DNA of 64,000 bases from an uncultured Bacteroides sp. (GTDB lineage: Bacteria; Bacteroidota; Bacteroidia; Bacteroidales; Bacteroidaceae), in NCBI RefSeq assembly GCF_963666545.1, contig NZ_OY762899.1:3162001-3226000 (forward strand), written 5' to 3'. The translations under genes were made by a program, and so were the position numbers. This document shows positions 25,050 through 34,534 of this stretch, piece by piece. How positions within the stretch are numbered: position 1 is the stretch's first letter; every line of letters starts with the position of its first letter. The notes beneath the pieces were generated by a model. That model searched no databases. It had not been told where the DNA came from and worked only from the letters and a program-made list of their open reading frames with translations.

Positions 25050-26489
25050 ATGATTGATTGGACTTCTTTTCTCAGCCAGACAGCGAAAATCATATTCGAC
25101 CTGATGTATTTTGGAGCAATCATCGGAACAATTATTGTTGTGGTACTTGATAATCGTAATCCGGTGAAGACTATCGCTTGGATATTGATTTTGACGTTCT
25201 TACCGTTAGTGGGGCTGGTGTTCTATTTCTTCTTTGGAAGGAGCACGCGCCGTGAACGAATTATCGGGAAGAAGATCTATAATCGCTTGATGAAAAAACC
25301 GGTGGCTGAGTATCTGGCTCAAGACAAGTGCCAATTTCCTGATGAATATGCCCGCTTGATTCAACTATTCAAGGAAACGAATCAAGCTCTTCCTTTTGAA
25401 GGCAACAGAGTGGTGGCATATACTGATGGTTATGCCAAGTTACAGTCTTTGCTTTGCGAGTTGAGCAAGGCGAAGCATCACATACATATGGAGTATTATA
25501 TTATTGAGGATGATGCAGTAGGCCGCCTTGTGCGTGATGTGTTGATTGATAAAGCTCGTAGTGGTGTGGAGATAAGGATAATATACGATGATGTGGGTTG
25601 TTGGCATGTGCCAAATCGTTTTTTTGAGGAAATGAAAGATGAGGGAATAGAGGTACGGGCATTCTTGAAGGTACGTTTTCCGCTGTTTACGAGTAAAGTG
25701 AATTATCGTAATCATCGTAAGATAGTAGTGATAGATGGTAGGGTCGGATTTGTTGGCGGAATGAATCTAGCAGAGAGGTATATACGTGGAGTTAAGTGGG
25801 GCGTATGGCGAGATACACACATCCTGATAGAGGGCAAGGCTGTGCACGGATTGCAAACAGCTTTCCTTGTGGATTGGTATTTTGTAGATCGTACCATTGT
25901 TAGCTCTTCGCGCTATTTTCCTCGAATAGAACCTTGTGGAAAGGCTTTGGCTCAGATTGTAACGAGTGATCCGATTGGCCCTTGGAAAGAAATAATGCAG
26001 GGACTAACGATAGCAATTTCGGGTGCAAAGAAGTATTTTTATATGCAGACACCTTACTTTTTGCCAACTGAACCCATATTGGCAGCTATGCAAACGGCTG
26101 CTTTGGCCGGAGTAGATGTCCGCCTGATGTTGCCTAAACGTGCCGATAACAGGATTACTCATTCAGCTTCTTACTCTTATTTGGCAGATGTGTTAAGGGC
26201 AGGTGTGAAAGTTTACTTTTATAAGAAAGGTTTCTTGCATTCAAAACTGATGGTGTCCGACGACATGTTCTCTACCGTAGGGTCTACGAATCTGGACTTT
26301 CGCAGTTTTGAACATAACTTTGAGGTTAACGCCTTCATGTACGATGCCGAAACAGCACTGCGCATGAAGGAGATCTTTCTGTTGGATCAACGATATTGTT
26401 CTCGGATTTTTCTGAAAAGCTGGCTGAAGCGTCCATTGCGAAAGAGGGCGGTAGAATCAGTCATTCGTCTCCTCTCCCCGTTGCTTTGA
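25050..26489 (+). CDS. cls: Cardiolipin synthase
   Basis: The 479-aa enzyme joins phosphatidylglycerol molecules to form cardiolipin in the inner membrane. Two N-terminal helices (about 15-35 and 45-65, PLDc_N type) are followed by two phospholipase-D HKD motifs: HRKIVVIDG starting at His222 and HSKLMVSDD starting at His397, the second followed by GSTNLDFRS. Length and order match the family. The 3' end overlaps the convergent rsmD gene by 33 nt. Confidence 0.95.
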   Translation: MIDWTSFLSQTAKIIFDLMYFGAIIGTIIVVVLDNRNPVKTIAWILILTFLPLVGLVFYFFFGRSTRRERIIGKKIYNRLMKKPVAEYLAQDKCQFPDEYARLIQLFKETNQALPFEGNRVVAYTDGYAKLQSLLCELSKAKHHIHMEYYIIEDDAVGRLVRDVLIDKARSGVEIRIIYDDVGCWHVPNRFFEEMKDEGIEVRAFLKVRFPLFTSKVNYRNHRKIVVIDGRVGFVGGMNLAERYIRGVKWGVWRDTHILIEGKAVHGLQTAFLVDWYFVDRTIVSSSRYFPRIEPCGKALAQIVTSDPIGPWKEIMQGLTIAISGAKKYFYMQTPYFLPTEPILAAMQTAALAGVDVRLMLPKRADNRITHSASYSYLADVLRAGVKVYFYKKGFLHSKLMVSDDMFSTVGSTNLDFRSFEHNFEVNAFMYDAETALRMKEIFLLDQRYCSRIFLKSWLKRPLRKRAVESVIRLLSPLL

Positions 26490-27020
26490 TGAGAAAAAAG
26501 AGAAGTTAACACTACCATATACTCTTCTTTCAAGAAAATGAGGATGTGTCTCAAAGTGGTTCTTTTTTCCGTGTTCAAGGACGAATAGTCCTTCATCTTT
26601 TAGCAGCTCATTCTTAAATATTAAATCGGGAATCGTTTCCAGTTCCTTCAATTCGTAAGGAGGATCAGCAAATATGAAGTCAAATTTTTCTTTGGTCCTG
26701 TTGATGAACTTAAACGCATCTCCCCGGATAGGAAGGCATTTGTCTGTTTTTACATCTTGCATGATCTTGGAGATAAAAGCATGATGTGCTCCTTCTTTTT
26801 CAATGCTGATCACTTTATCGCAACCACGAGAGATAAGCTCCAAGCTGATTCCACCGGTGCCCGAGAATAAATCGAGGGCTGATATGCCATCGGTAAAATC
26901 GATATGGTTGGCTAGTACATTAAACAGGTTCTCCTTTGCGAAGTCAGTTGTTGGACGCGCCTTAAAACTCTGAGGAATATCAAATCTTCTTCTTCTATAG
27001 ATGCCGCTTATAACTCGCAT
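26457..27020 (-). CDS. rsmD: 16S rRNA (guanine966-N2)-methyltransferase
   Basis: The 187-aa protein has the RsmD pattern: the N-terminal MRVISGIYRRRRF, the SAM-binding ALDLFSGTGGISLEL, and the catalytic DPPY in FIFADPPYELKEL. It methylates the N2 of G966 in 16S rRNA during 30S assembly. Its start overlaps the stop of the upstream DUF3822 gene by 13 nt, showing translational coupling. The 3' end overlaps the convergent cls gene by 33 nt. Confidence 0.93.
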   Translation of the reverse strand: MRVISGIYRRRRFDIPQSFKARPTTDFAKENLFNVLANHIDFTDGISALDLFSGTGGISLELISRGCDKVISIEKEGAHHAFISKIMQDVKTDKCLPIRGDAFKFINRTKEKFDFIFADPPYELKELETIPDLIFKNELLKDEGLFVLEHGKKNHFETHPHFLERRVYGSVNFSFFSSKQRGEETND

Positions 27021-27805
27021 GATGTTAATGTTTGAATGTCTGTAAATATACTTTGAGGAATAATAAATACTTGTGAAATGAACTTCCGTAGTTCTTGAGT
27101 GAGCTTTTCTTTATCATTTATTGTTCCGGTAAGTTGGAGCTCATCTCTTTCTTGGTTTAAATTCAATTGCTTCCAGATATACAATAAATAATAGATGCGA
27201 TCTTCTGTTTGTTTACATTCAAAAGAATTGGCCAATAATAGATGCCCCCGCTCGTAGCAATAGATATCCATTGCATTGTCTTGTATGCAGGCATACATCT
27301 TTTTACTGTTCCCCAATCGGCTTTTTGCGGAGAAATACTCCGACATAGGCGTGGATTGAGAATAGAATTTAGCATGTGGATATTGTTCTACCAAAAATTG
27401 GTGAGCACTTTTATCGATGCCAAATATGACGACAATATTATTTTTCTTCAATATGTTGTAGAGTACAATCTCGTTTTCCCGCTTTTGATGATTGTGATAA
27501 AATATCATCTCAGTCTGCTCATCTTCAAATAACTCGAAAGGCATCATCGTGAATCGTTTTCCTGCCATTACAATGTTGATTCGCTTGTAAGAATAGCTCA
27601 GGAAGTCGGATTCGCGAAATACTTGTTTCAGATTGGCCGTCAGAGAGAGAGAGGGATCTATCTGAACTCTAGTGAGGAATGTACTTCCTTCGTGAAGAGG
27701 GTTATACACAGAAAAAGAAAATCCATCCGTACTCAGACGGATGGATAGTGTGTATTGATCCGATTTACTAAAATCGATATTTTCTATTATTGCTCTTTCG
27801 GGCAT
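27008..27805 (-). CDS. DUF3822-family protein
   Basis: The 265-aa protein has no signal peptide or membrane segment. The pattern (SKSDQYTLSIRLSTDGFSFSVYNP, later DIYCYERGHLLLANSF and a C-terminal RKFISQVFIIPQ) fits the Bacteroidetes DUF3822 family, which is usually placed beside rsmD and is thought to have an actin-like ATPase fold. No biochemical role is known. Start 27805 (MPERAII) lies 14 nt after the upstream gene; earlier in-frame ATGs overlap that gene. It is the middle gene of a three-gene operon. Confidence 0.8.
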   Translation of the reverse strand: MPERAIIENIDFSKSDQYTLSIRLSTDGFSFSVYNPLHEGSTFLTRVQIDPSLSLTANLKQVFRESDFLSYSYKRINIVMAGKRFTMMPFELFEDEQTEMIFYHNHQKRENEIVLYNILKKNNIVVIFGIDKSAHQFLVEQYPHAKFYSQSTPMSEYFSAKSRLGNSKKMYACIQDNAMDIYCYERGHLLLANSFECKQTEDRIYYLLYIWKQLNLNQERDELQLTGTINDKEKLTQELRKFISQVFIIPQSIFTDIQTLTSCEL

Positions 27806-27818
27806 GGTTGATTTGTTA

Positions 27819-28505
27819 TTATTCCCAGTTTCCGGCATTGTTGTTGGGTGTCTCAAGAGATCCTACCATCATACCTGCATATCGGCCTAACTTGGTTTGT
27901 TTATCTTTGAGGTTTGATATTTCTTGTTTATTAAGACCATTTAAGTACACATCGTATGGTGTTTTAACTTCAAGCAAGAAGATGGGAGCACCTGATTTTG
28001 TCGTTTGGTTTTTAGTTGCCATTTCAAATTGTACCCCATTACCAAAAGGAACATATCTTAAAGAATCGGCGTTAAAACCTTTGGCAAAGATTGTGTCCAT
28101 AACGGCTACCCACATTGTATCACGTTTAAAGTTTTCAAGACCAGCTGCTTTTACTTCTGCCCAATTTCCTGTTTTGTTGGCTTTGTTGATAAGAGCCACT
28201 GCCTTTCTTTCTGTCATGCCATCTTCCAATTGTTTATCAGACAGGACACCTTCTTTCATGATGAAAGGGATCTTTTGAGTTTTTACGAAATCGATTAAAG
28301 TGTCAAAGCTTGCTGTGTATTTACCTTCATGGCGCATACGAAACTCTTGCTGTGCTTTACGGATGTCGATTAAACGTGCAACAACGAGCTTTTCTCTGTG
28401 TTTTTGTTCTGTTTCAAATTCAATAGGTCCCATGACGCTGGCATAGCAGATGTAGACTAATGCACAGACACAAAGGGCTAACACGATATTAATTACAGCT
28501 TTCAT
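27819..28505 (-). CDS. Membrane-anchored hypothetical protein (228 aa)
   Basis: A single N-terminal helix (about residues 5-25) anchors a mainly periplasmic or soluble domain that starts with a coiled-coil-prone stretch (FETEQKHREKLVVARLIDIRKAQQEF). This recalls pilin-like or type II secretion minor proteins in having a hydrophobic helix followed by a helical spine, but no prepilin cleavage site is evident. The C-terminal part is soluble. It is the first gene of the operon with DUF3822 and rsmD. The function is unknown. Confidence 0.75.
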   Translation of the reverse strand: MKAVINIVLALCVCALVYICYASVMGPIEFETEQKHREKLVVARLIDIRKAQQEFRMRHEGKYTASFDTLIDFVKTQKIPFIMKEGVLSDKQLEDGMTERKAVALINKANKTGNWAEVKAAGLENFKRDTMWVAVMDTIFAKGFNADSLRYVPFGNGVQFEMATKNQTTKSGAPIFLLEVKTPYDVYLNGLNKQEISNLKDKQTKLGRYAGMMVGSLETPNNNAGNWE

Positions 28506-28540
28506 GATAAATATGTTTTTTTTAGTTTATATTCGTAGCA

Positions 28541-28548
28541 CAAAAATA
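28541..28548 (-). promoter_or_regulatory. -7 promoter box of the rsmD operon
   Basis: The minus strand reads TATTTTTG, 35 nt before the start codon at 28505. Confidence 0.5.
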
Positions 28549-28600
28549 AAAAAATAAATCTAATAAGCGATAGTTCAGAGAACTTTTTTCTCGTAAAGTG

Positions 28601-30022
28601 ATGATAAATAACTATTTGGAAAAACAAATTAAGGAAAATTTTCCTTACGAACCAACTTTAGAACAAGAAAGAACGGTTAACTTGTTAGCTGATTTTTTGC
28701 TCTCTCCCAAAAATGATGCTGTTTTTGTGTTGAGAGGGTATGCCGGAACGGGGAAAACTTCGCTCGTTGGAGCTTTGGTGAAAGCGATGGATGCGTTGCA
28801 GCAAAAATCGATTCTTCTGGCACCCACAGGTAGGGCGGCAAAGGTGTTCTCTGCTTATGCCGGACATTCTGCTTTCACTATTCACAAAAAAATATATAGG
28901 CAACAATCGTTCTCGAATGAGGTGAATAACTTTTCGTTAAATGATAATCTGAATTCACATACTCTATTCATTGTAGATGAGGCTTCGATGATTTCGAATG
29001 AAGGGCTCTCGGGAGCTGTGTTTGGAACGGGGCGGTTGCTTGACGATCTGATACAGTTTGTTTATTCGGGCATGGGATGCCGTTTGCTATTGATGGGTGA
29101 CACGGCACAGCTGCCTCCGGTAGGACAGGAACATGGACCTGCTCTCTCGTCGGAGGTCTTGAAAGGTTATGGCTTGGAGGTGCGTGAGGCTGATTTGACT
29201 CAAGTGGTGCGCCAGATGCAAGATTCCGGGGTGCTATATAATGCTACGCAATTGCGCAGACTGATTGCAGAAGAGAAGGGTTGTGAACTGTTACCGAAAA
29301 TAAAACTGGCTGGCTTTGCTGATATCTGCTTGGTACCCGGTGATGAGTTGATAGAGATGCTTACCCGGTGCTATGATCGCGACGGAATGGAAGAGACTAT
29401 GGTGATTTGCCGCTCTAACAAGCGAGCCAACGTATATAACAATGGCATACGTAACTCCATTCTCTATCGTGAGGATGAATTGACCGGGGGCGATTATTTG
29501 ATGGTGGCCAAAAATAACTATTATTGGACGGAGAAGTATAAGGAAATGGAGTTCATTGCCAATGGAGAGATCGCTTTAGTGCGACGGGTAAGGAGAACTC
29601 GGGAACTATACGGTTTTCGTTTTGCCGAAGTGGTACTCGCTTTTCCTGATTATGATGATTTTGAATTGGAGGTTAATCTGATTCTTGATACTCTGCGTTC
29701 TGACGCGCCGGCACTTCCGAAAGCGGATAATGATCGATTGTTCTATAGTGTGCTTGAAGATTATGCTGACATCACCGTAAAACGTGATCGGATGAGGAAG
29801 ATGAAGGCTGATCCTCATTACAATGCTTTGCAGGTGAAATATGCGTATGCTGTGACTTGCCATAAAGCTCAGGGCGGTCAGTGGAAGAATGTTTTCCTTG
29901 ATCAGGGATATATTACGCAAGAAAACCTTACCCCTGATTATTTTCGCTGGCTATATACGGCTTTTACTCGTGCTACGGGAACGTTATACTTGATTAATTA
30001 TCCAAAGGAGCAGATAGAGTAA
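28601..30022 (+). CDS. RecD-like SF1 DNA helicase
   Basis: The 473-aa protein has the SF1B helicase motifs in order: Walker A in RGYAGTGKTS (about residue 48), Walker B in LFIVDEASMIS, motif III LLMGDTAQLPPVG, and near the end the UvrD_C_2-type YAYAVTCHKAQGGQW and LYTAFTRA. It is shorter than full RecD and lacks the RecBC-interaction part, so it is a stand-alone RecD/Dda-like helicase with a role in DNA repair or replication that cannot be specified. GTG 28598 is an alternative start. The gene ends before a repeat-rich convergent intergenic region. Confidence 0.88.
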   Translation: MINNYLEKQIKENFPYEPTLEQERTVNLLADFLLSPKNDAVFVLRGYAGTGKTSLVGALVKAMDALQQKSILLAPTGRAAKVFSAYAGHSAFTIHKKIYRQQSFSNEVNNFSLNDNLNSHTLFIVDEASMISNEGLSGAVFGTGRLLDDLIQFVYSGMGCRLLLMGDTAQLPPVGQEHGPALSSEVLKGYGLEVREADLTQVVRQMQDSGVLYNATQLRRLIAEEKGCELLPKIKLAGFADICLVPGDELIEMLTRCYDRDGMEETMVICRSNKRANVYNNGIRNSILYREDELTGGDYLMVAKNNYYWTEKYKEMEFIANGEIALVRRVRRTRELYGFRFAEVVLAFPDYDDFELEVNLILDTLRSDAPALPKADNDRLFYSVLEDYADITVKRDRMRKMKADPHYNALQVKYAYAVTCHKAQGGQWKNVFLDQGYITQENLTPDYFRWLYTAFTRATGTLYLINYPKEQIE

Positions 30023-30128
30023 GGGGTGGTCTTCTATCCTTACATTGAGACTGGTTATGAGCTTACTTTTGTCAAGAGTAACTTTACGTATTGTTAACTA
30101 TTCCTTTGCTCTTGAAATACAAAAAGGT

Positions 30129-30256
30129 GTTATTCTGATAACAAAAGGAGGAAATATCTTTTTCATTAAGAGTTATTCCGATAACAAATAGGCATATTGG
30201 TGAAGAGAAACCGTCTTATGGCCCAAGAGAAACCGGCAGTTGACCAAACTAAACCG
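30129..30256. repeat. Clustered short repeats in a convergent intergenic region
   Basis: Two copies of the interrupted palindrome GTTAT-TCYG-ATAAC followed by AAA lie at 30129-30145 and 30172-30188, 43 nt apart. Downstream, three copies of AAACCG (30208, 30230, 30251) mark a degenerate 21-22 bp tandem array, each preceded by a purine-rich AGAG or ACT. The 387-nt gap (30023-30409) otherwise holds only a terminator. The genes on either side converge, so no promoter is expected here. Confidence 0.5.
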
Positions 30257-30290
30257 TTCTCTTTAGCCATTTGTGACGTGCAGATATAAA

Positions 30291-30320
30291 AAAAGAGAGT
30301 GCTGATGGGCACTCTCTTTT
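30291..30320. terminator. Bidirectional terminator between the helicase gene and alaS
   Basis: AAAAGAGAGTGC (30291-30302) and GCACTCTCTTTT (30309-30320) form a perfect 12-bp stem with a 6-nt loop TGATGG. A-rich and T-rich flanks suit termination from both sides. Confidence 0.85.
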
Positions 30321-30409
30321 ACGTTCAGTATAAATTGAAGATACTTTAATATGAACATTGCAAATATACTACATTACAAAGCTAAATGCAAGTTTTTAGG
30401 CCACAATTT

Positions 30410-33028
30410 TTAGATACCTGCCAACTCTATTACTTTCTCTACAGCAGCATTTAGTCCATCGGTGTTTTTACCTCCGGCCGTAGCAAAATGAGCTTGACCG
30501 CCGCCGCCGCCTTGAATCAGTTTGGCAGCCTCTTTCACTAGTTTGCCGGCATTCATTCCTCCGGCTACAAGGTTGTCACTTAGCATGATGGTGAGCAATG
30601 GCTTTTGATTCTCAATGTTTCCGGCTACGAAAAACAAGTTCTCTGTTATTTCTCCGCGGAGTTGAAAGGCTATATTTTTGATGGCTTCTCCCGGTATGGG
30701 TAAGCAGGTCTTAATCACTTTGATTCCGTTAATCTCTTGCATATTCTTTAGTAAGCTTTCCTTGATTACGGCTTCTTTTTCTTTCATGAATTCATCGACT
30801 TGCTTCTTCAATCCGACATTCTCATCGATGTATTTTCTGATGGCAATAGCCAGATCAGGAGTATTGTTGAACAAAGCTCTCAGGCCAGTCAATGTATCTT
30901 GAATAGTATCTAACATCTCTTCTACCTTAGCACCGGTGTAAGCTTCGATGCGTCGTACGCCTGCTGCAACGGAACTTTCGGATACGATTTTCACCATTCC
31001 GATGTTTCCGGTAGCGGCCGCATGAGTTCCACCACAGAACTCTACTGATTTACCAAATTGGATAACACGTACCTCATCACCGTATTTCTCGCCAAACAAA
31101 GCAATGGCACCGAGCTCTTTGGCATCGGCAATAGGGATGTTGCGGTATTCTTTTAATGGAATGTTGGCACGAATTCGGGCATTCACCAGGTGTTCTATCT
31201 GACGAATTTCTTCGTCGGTCACTTTCTGGAAGTGAGAGAAGTCGAAACGAAGAGAATCAGGTGTAACCAAAGAACCTTTTTGCTCTACATGTTCGCCTAG
31301 TACTTCGCGCAATGCTTCGTCGAGCAAGTGCGTGGCCGAATGGTTGGCTGCACAAGCTGCGCGTTTGTCCGTATCTACACAAGCCATCATCGGAGCTTCC
31401 AAATGTTCAGGCAACTTTTTGGTGATGTGTACCGCCAAGTTGTTTTCTTTCTTTGTATCGATAACTTCAATGGTCTCGAATTCGCTAACGATCACTCCGG
31501 TATCTCCTACTTGTCCACCGCTTTCGGCATAGAACGGAGTACTACTCAGTACCAGTTGGTAGAGTGTTTGGCTCTTTTGCTTTACCTGGCGGTAACGAAG
31601 AATCGATGTTTCGTATTCAGTGTAGTCATATCCTACAAATTCAGATGTTCCTTCTTTCAGCGTAATCCAGTCGCCTGTTTCTATGGCGGCAGCATTACGT
31701 GCGCGCGCTTTCTGTATCTGCATTTCGGCATTGAACTCTTCTATGTCTGCTGTCATTCCGTTTTCACGGAGAATAAGTTCAGTCAGGTCGAGCGGGAAAC
31801 CGAATGTATCGTATAATGTAAAGGCATCTTTTCCGCTGATAGTCGACTTACCGGCAGCTTTAGTGTCGCTCATCGTTTTATCGAGCAAACGAATACCGGT
31901 TTCGAGCGTGCGTAGAAAAGATTCTTCTTCTTCTTTAATCACTTTCTCTATCAGTCCTTGTTGTGCAACCAATTCAGGATAAGCATCTCCCATGTTTTCT
32001 ATCAATACAGGGAGCAATTTGTGCATAAAGGCCTGTTTCTGATTGAGGAAGGTATATCCGTAACGTACGGCACGACGCAGGATGCGACGAATCACGTATC
32101 CGGCTTTGGCATTAGAAGGCAATTGTCCGTCAGTGATAGAGAACGCAATGGTACGTATGTGGTCGGCAATAACTCTCATGGCGATATCGTTCTGAGCATC
32201 TTTGCCGTATGTTGTGCCTGATATTGAAGCAATCTCCTTAATAATGGGTTGAAAAACGTCCGTGTCATAATTGGACGTCTTCTTCTGAATAGCCATGCAG
32301 AGACGTTCAAATCCCATGCCGGTGTCTATAACCTTGGCTGGTAATCCCTCCAGACTTCCGTCCGCTTTACGGTTATATTGCATGAACACAAGGTTCCATA
32401 TTTCAATAACCTGAGGGTGGCTTTGATTAACCAAATCAAGGCCGCTCACTTGTGCACGTTCGGCATCGCTACGGAGGTCGATGTGTATTTCTGAGCAAGG
32501 GCCGCAAGGACCGGTATCACCCATTTCCCAAAAGTTATCGTGCTTGTTGCCGTTGATGATGCGATCTGCGGGTAAGAATTGTGCCCAAATAGCAGCAGCT
32601 TCGTTATCGCGTTCCAAACCTTCTTCAGCGTTGCCTTCGAATACGGTGGCATATAGGAGATTAGGGTTTAACTTTAGTACTTCCACTAAGTATTCCCATG
32701 CCCATTCAATGGCTTCTCTCTTGAAGTAGTCGCCAAATGACCAGTTGCCTAGCATCTCAAACATGGTGTGGTGATACGTGTCGTGACCTACTTCTTCCAA
32801 GTCATTGTGCTTTCCGCTTACGCGAAGGCACTTTTGTGAGTCGGCCACTCGCTTGTATTTTGCCGGGTGGTTTCCGAGAATGATATCCTTAAATTGGTTC
32901 ATTCCTGCGTTCGTAAACATCAGGGTTGGGTCATCTTTTATCACCATCGGTGCAGAAGGTACAATCTGATGTCCTTTTGATTCGAAAAAAATCTTGAATG
33001 AATCTCTGATCTCTTTTGCCGTCAACAT
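30410..33028 (-). CDS. alaS: Alanyl-tRNA synthetase
   Basis: The 872-aa enzyme attaches alanine to tRNA-Ala. The catalytic domain has the [19 protein letters not shown] motif; the editing domain has the zinc-binding [11 protein letters not shown] and [13 protein letters not shown]; and the C-terminal C-Ala domain carries the [14 protein letters not shown] motif. All are intact and length is normal. It is monocistronic on the minus strand, with a promoter box about 100 nt upstream and a terminator downstream. Confidence 0.98.
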   Translation of the reverse strand: MLTAKEIRDSFKIFFESKGHQIVPSAPMVIKDDPTLMFTNAGMNQFKDIILGNHPAKYKRVADSQKCLRVSGKHNDLEEVGHDTYHHTMFEMLGNWSFGDYFKREAIEWAWEYLVEVLKLNPNLLYATVFEGNAEEGLERDNEAAAIWAQFLPADRIINGNKHDNFWEMGDTGPCGPCSEIHIDLRSDAERAQVSGLDLVNQSHPQVIEIWNLVFMQYNRKADGSLEGLPAKVIDTGMGFERLCMAIQKKTSNYDTDVFQPIIKEIASISGTTYGKDAQNDIAMRVIADHIRTIAFSITDGQLPSNAKAGYVIRRILRRAVRYGYTFLNQKQAFMHKLLPVLIENMGDAYPELVAQQGLIEKVIKEEEESFLRTLETGIRLLDKTMSDTKAAGKSTISGKDAFTLYDTFGFPLDLTELILRENGMTADIEEFNAEMQIQKARARNAAAIETGDWITLKEGTSEFVGYDYTEYETSILRYRQVKQKSQTLYQLVLSSTPFYAESGGQVGDTGVIVSEFETIEVIDTKKENNLAVHITKKLPEHLEAPMMACVDTDKRAACAANHSATHLLDEALREVLGEHVEQKGSLVTPDSLRFDFSHFQKVTDEEIRQIEHLVNARIRANIPLKEYRNIPIADAKELGAIALFGEKYGDEVRVIQFGKSVEFCGGTHAAATGNIGMVKIVSESSVAAGVRRIEAYTGAKVEEMLDTIQDTLTGLRALFNNTPDLAIAIRKYIDENVGLKKQVDEFMKEKEAVIKESLLKNMQEINGIKVIKTCLPIPGEAIKNIAFQLRGEITENLFFVAGNIENQKPLLTIMLSDNLVAGGMNAGKLVKEAAKLIQGGGGGQAHFATAGGKNTDGLNAAVEKVIELAGI

Positions 33029-33129
33029 ACTTCTATTCAGTTATAATATTCAGACTCTAAGTGTTTGGCATCACTTTAAAGCTTGCTACTTAGGAGTCGT
33101 TTGAGGTTAATATTCTAAAAAAAGATGTG

Positions 33130-33137
33130 CAAAGATA
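33130..33137 (-). promoter_or_regulatory. -7 promoter box of alaS
   Basis: The minus strand reads TATCTTTG. The alaS leader would be about 97 nt. No base-paired regulatory leader was recognised. Confidence 0.5.
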
Positions 33138-33148
33138 GCTCGTTTTAT

Positions 33149-33156
33149 TATTTTTG
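33149..33156 (+). promoter_or_regulatory. -7 promoter box of the M23 peptidase gene
   Basis: TATTTTTG lies 29 nt before the ATG at 33186. It sits 11 nt from the divergent alaS box. Confidence 0.5.
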
Positions 33157-33185
33157 CCCTATTATTACGTGAAATATTTTCTCCA

Positions 33186-34154
33186 ATGCGCAAAGTTTAC
33201 TACATTTATAACCCACAAACACAGACCTACGATAGGATATATCCTACCGTCCGACAACGGGCGTTAAGTATTCTGAGGAGGTTATTTATTGGTATGGGCT
33301 TGGGCGCAGGAGCATTTATTTTATTGCTTTTAATTTTTGGTTCTCCATCGGAGAAAGAGTTGCGGGTAGAGAACAGCAGACTATTGGCTCAGTATAATGT
33401 GCTCTCCCGTCGTCTCGATGAGGCTTTGGGGGTGCTACAAGATGTTCAGCAACGTGATGATAACTTATATCGCGTTATTTTTCAGGCCGATCCCATTTCT
33501 TCGGCAATTCGCAAAGCAGGCTATGGAGGGACAAACCGATATGAAGGGTTGATGGACATGGCGAATGCTGATCTGGTAGTAAATACGACTCAAAAGATGG
33601 ACTTACTTAGTAAGCAACTTTATATACAGTCTAAATCGTTTGACGACGTGATGGAGATGTGCAAGAATCACGATGAGATGTTAAAGTGTATTCCGGCCAT
33701 TCAACCTGTCGCCAATAAGGATCTCAGGCAAACAGCTTCGGGTTACGGAATGCGCATAGATCCTATTTATGGAACGGCGAAGTTTCATGGAGGAATGGAT
33801 TTCTCCGCACATCCGGGAACAGATGTATATGCCACCGGCGACGGAGTTGTCGTGAAGATGGGGTGGGAGTCGGCATACGGAAAAACGGTCGAAATTAATC
33901 ATGGATTTGGATATCGAACCGTTTATGCACATTTGCGTGACTTTCATACCAAATTAGGTAAGAAGGTGGTTCGAGGTGAAGTGATAGGGGATGTGGGAAG
34001 CACAGGTAGAAGTACCGGTCCGCATCTGCATTACGAGGTACATGTAAAGGGGGAGCGGGTAAATCCGGTGAACTATTATTTCATGGATTTGAGTGCGGGA
34101 GATTATGAGAAGATGATTCAGATTGCAGCAAACCATGGTAAGGTATTCGATTAG
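33186..34154 (+). CDS. M23-family peptidoglycan endopeptidase, membrane-anchored
   Basis: The N-terminal 28 residues are cytoplasmic and basic, followed by one helix (about 33-53), a coiled-coil-prone stalk (about 55-100) and a C-terminal LytM domain. The zinc ligands are visible: His201 and Asp205 in HGGMDFS, and His282 in GPHLHYE (His280 as the catalytic partner). It should cleave peptide cross-links in the periplasm. No lipobox is present. A MerR-type regulator follows after 26 nt. This is a conserved Bacteroidetes layout next to alaS. Confidence 0.92.
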   Translation: MRKVYYIYNPQTQTYDRIYPTVRQRALSILRRLFIGMGLGAGAFILLLLIFGSPSEKELRVENSRLLAQYNVLSRRLDEALGVLQDVQQRDDNLYRVIFQADPISSAIRKAGYGGTNRYEGLMDMANADLVVNTTQKMDLLSKQLYIQSKSFDDVMEMCKNHDEMLKCIPAIQPVANKDLRQTASGYGMRIDPIYGTAKFHGGMDFSAHPGTDVYATGDGVVVKMGWESAYGKTVEINHGFGYRTVYAHLRDFHTKLGKKVVRGEVIGDVGSTGRSTGPHLHYEVHVKGERVNPVNYYFMDLSAGDYEKMIQIAANHGKVFD

Positions 34155-34180
34155 TTTTCACTTAAAGAACAACAAGAGAT

Positions 34181-34528
34181 ATGGCTTTAAATACGAATAA
34201 GAATCTGAAATTATACTATTCCATTAGCGAGGTGGCAGAAATGTTCGATGTAAACGAATCACTGCTTCGTTTTTGGGAGAAAGAGTTTCCGCAGATTACT
34301 CCCAAGAAGACTGCCAGTGGCATGCGCCAGTATCGAAAGGAAGATCTGGAAACGATTAAGTTGATCTATCATTTGGTAAAGGAGAAAGGGATGACTTTGC
34401 CTGGTGCCAGACAGAAGTTGAAAGATAACAAAGAAGCTACGGTGAATAACTTCGAAATTATAGATCGTTTGAAAAGTATCAAAGAAGAATTGTTGGCTAT
34501 AAAGAACGAGTTGGATGGAAGAGGCTGA
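34181..34528 (+). CDS. MerR-family transcriptional regulator
   Basis: The 115-aa protein is one winged helix-turn-helix (YSISEVAEMFDVNESLLRFWEKEF, then ASGMRQYRKEDLETI) followed by a short coiled-coil (about 85-112) for dimerisation. There is no cysteine- or ligand-binding extension, so the effector is unknown. It is co-transcribed with the M23 peptidase. The stop codon TGA (34526-34528) overlaps the first bases of the target duplication made by the IS256-family element, which leaves the coding sequence intact. Confidence 0.92.
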   Translation: MALNTNKNLKLYYSISEVAEMFDVNESLLRFWEKEFPQITPKKTASGMRQYRKEDLETIKLIYHLVKEKGMTLPGARQKLKDNKEATVNNFEIIDRLKSIKEELLAIKNELDGRG

Positions 34529-34534
34529 TCTTTC
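34527..34534. repeat. Left 8-bp target site duplication of the IS element
   Basis: GATCTTTC lies immediately before the left terminal inverted repeat and is repeated exactly at 35909-35916 after the right one. Confidence 0.9.

Noticed and set aside
31328-31816. 162-residue plus-strand frame inside alaS
   Set aside because: Antisense to the intact alaS editing domain; no domain recognised.
33029-33129. T-box or amino-acid-sensing leader before alaS
   Set aside because: No specifier loop, antiterminator motif or terminator could be found in the roughly 100-nt leader.
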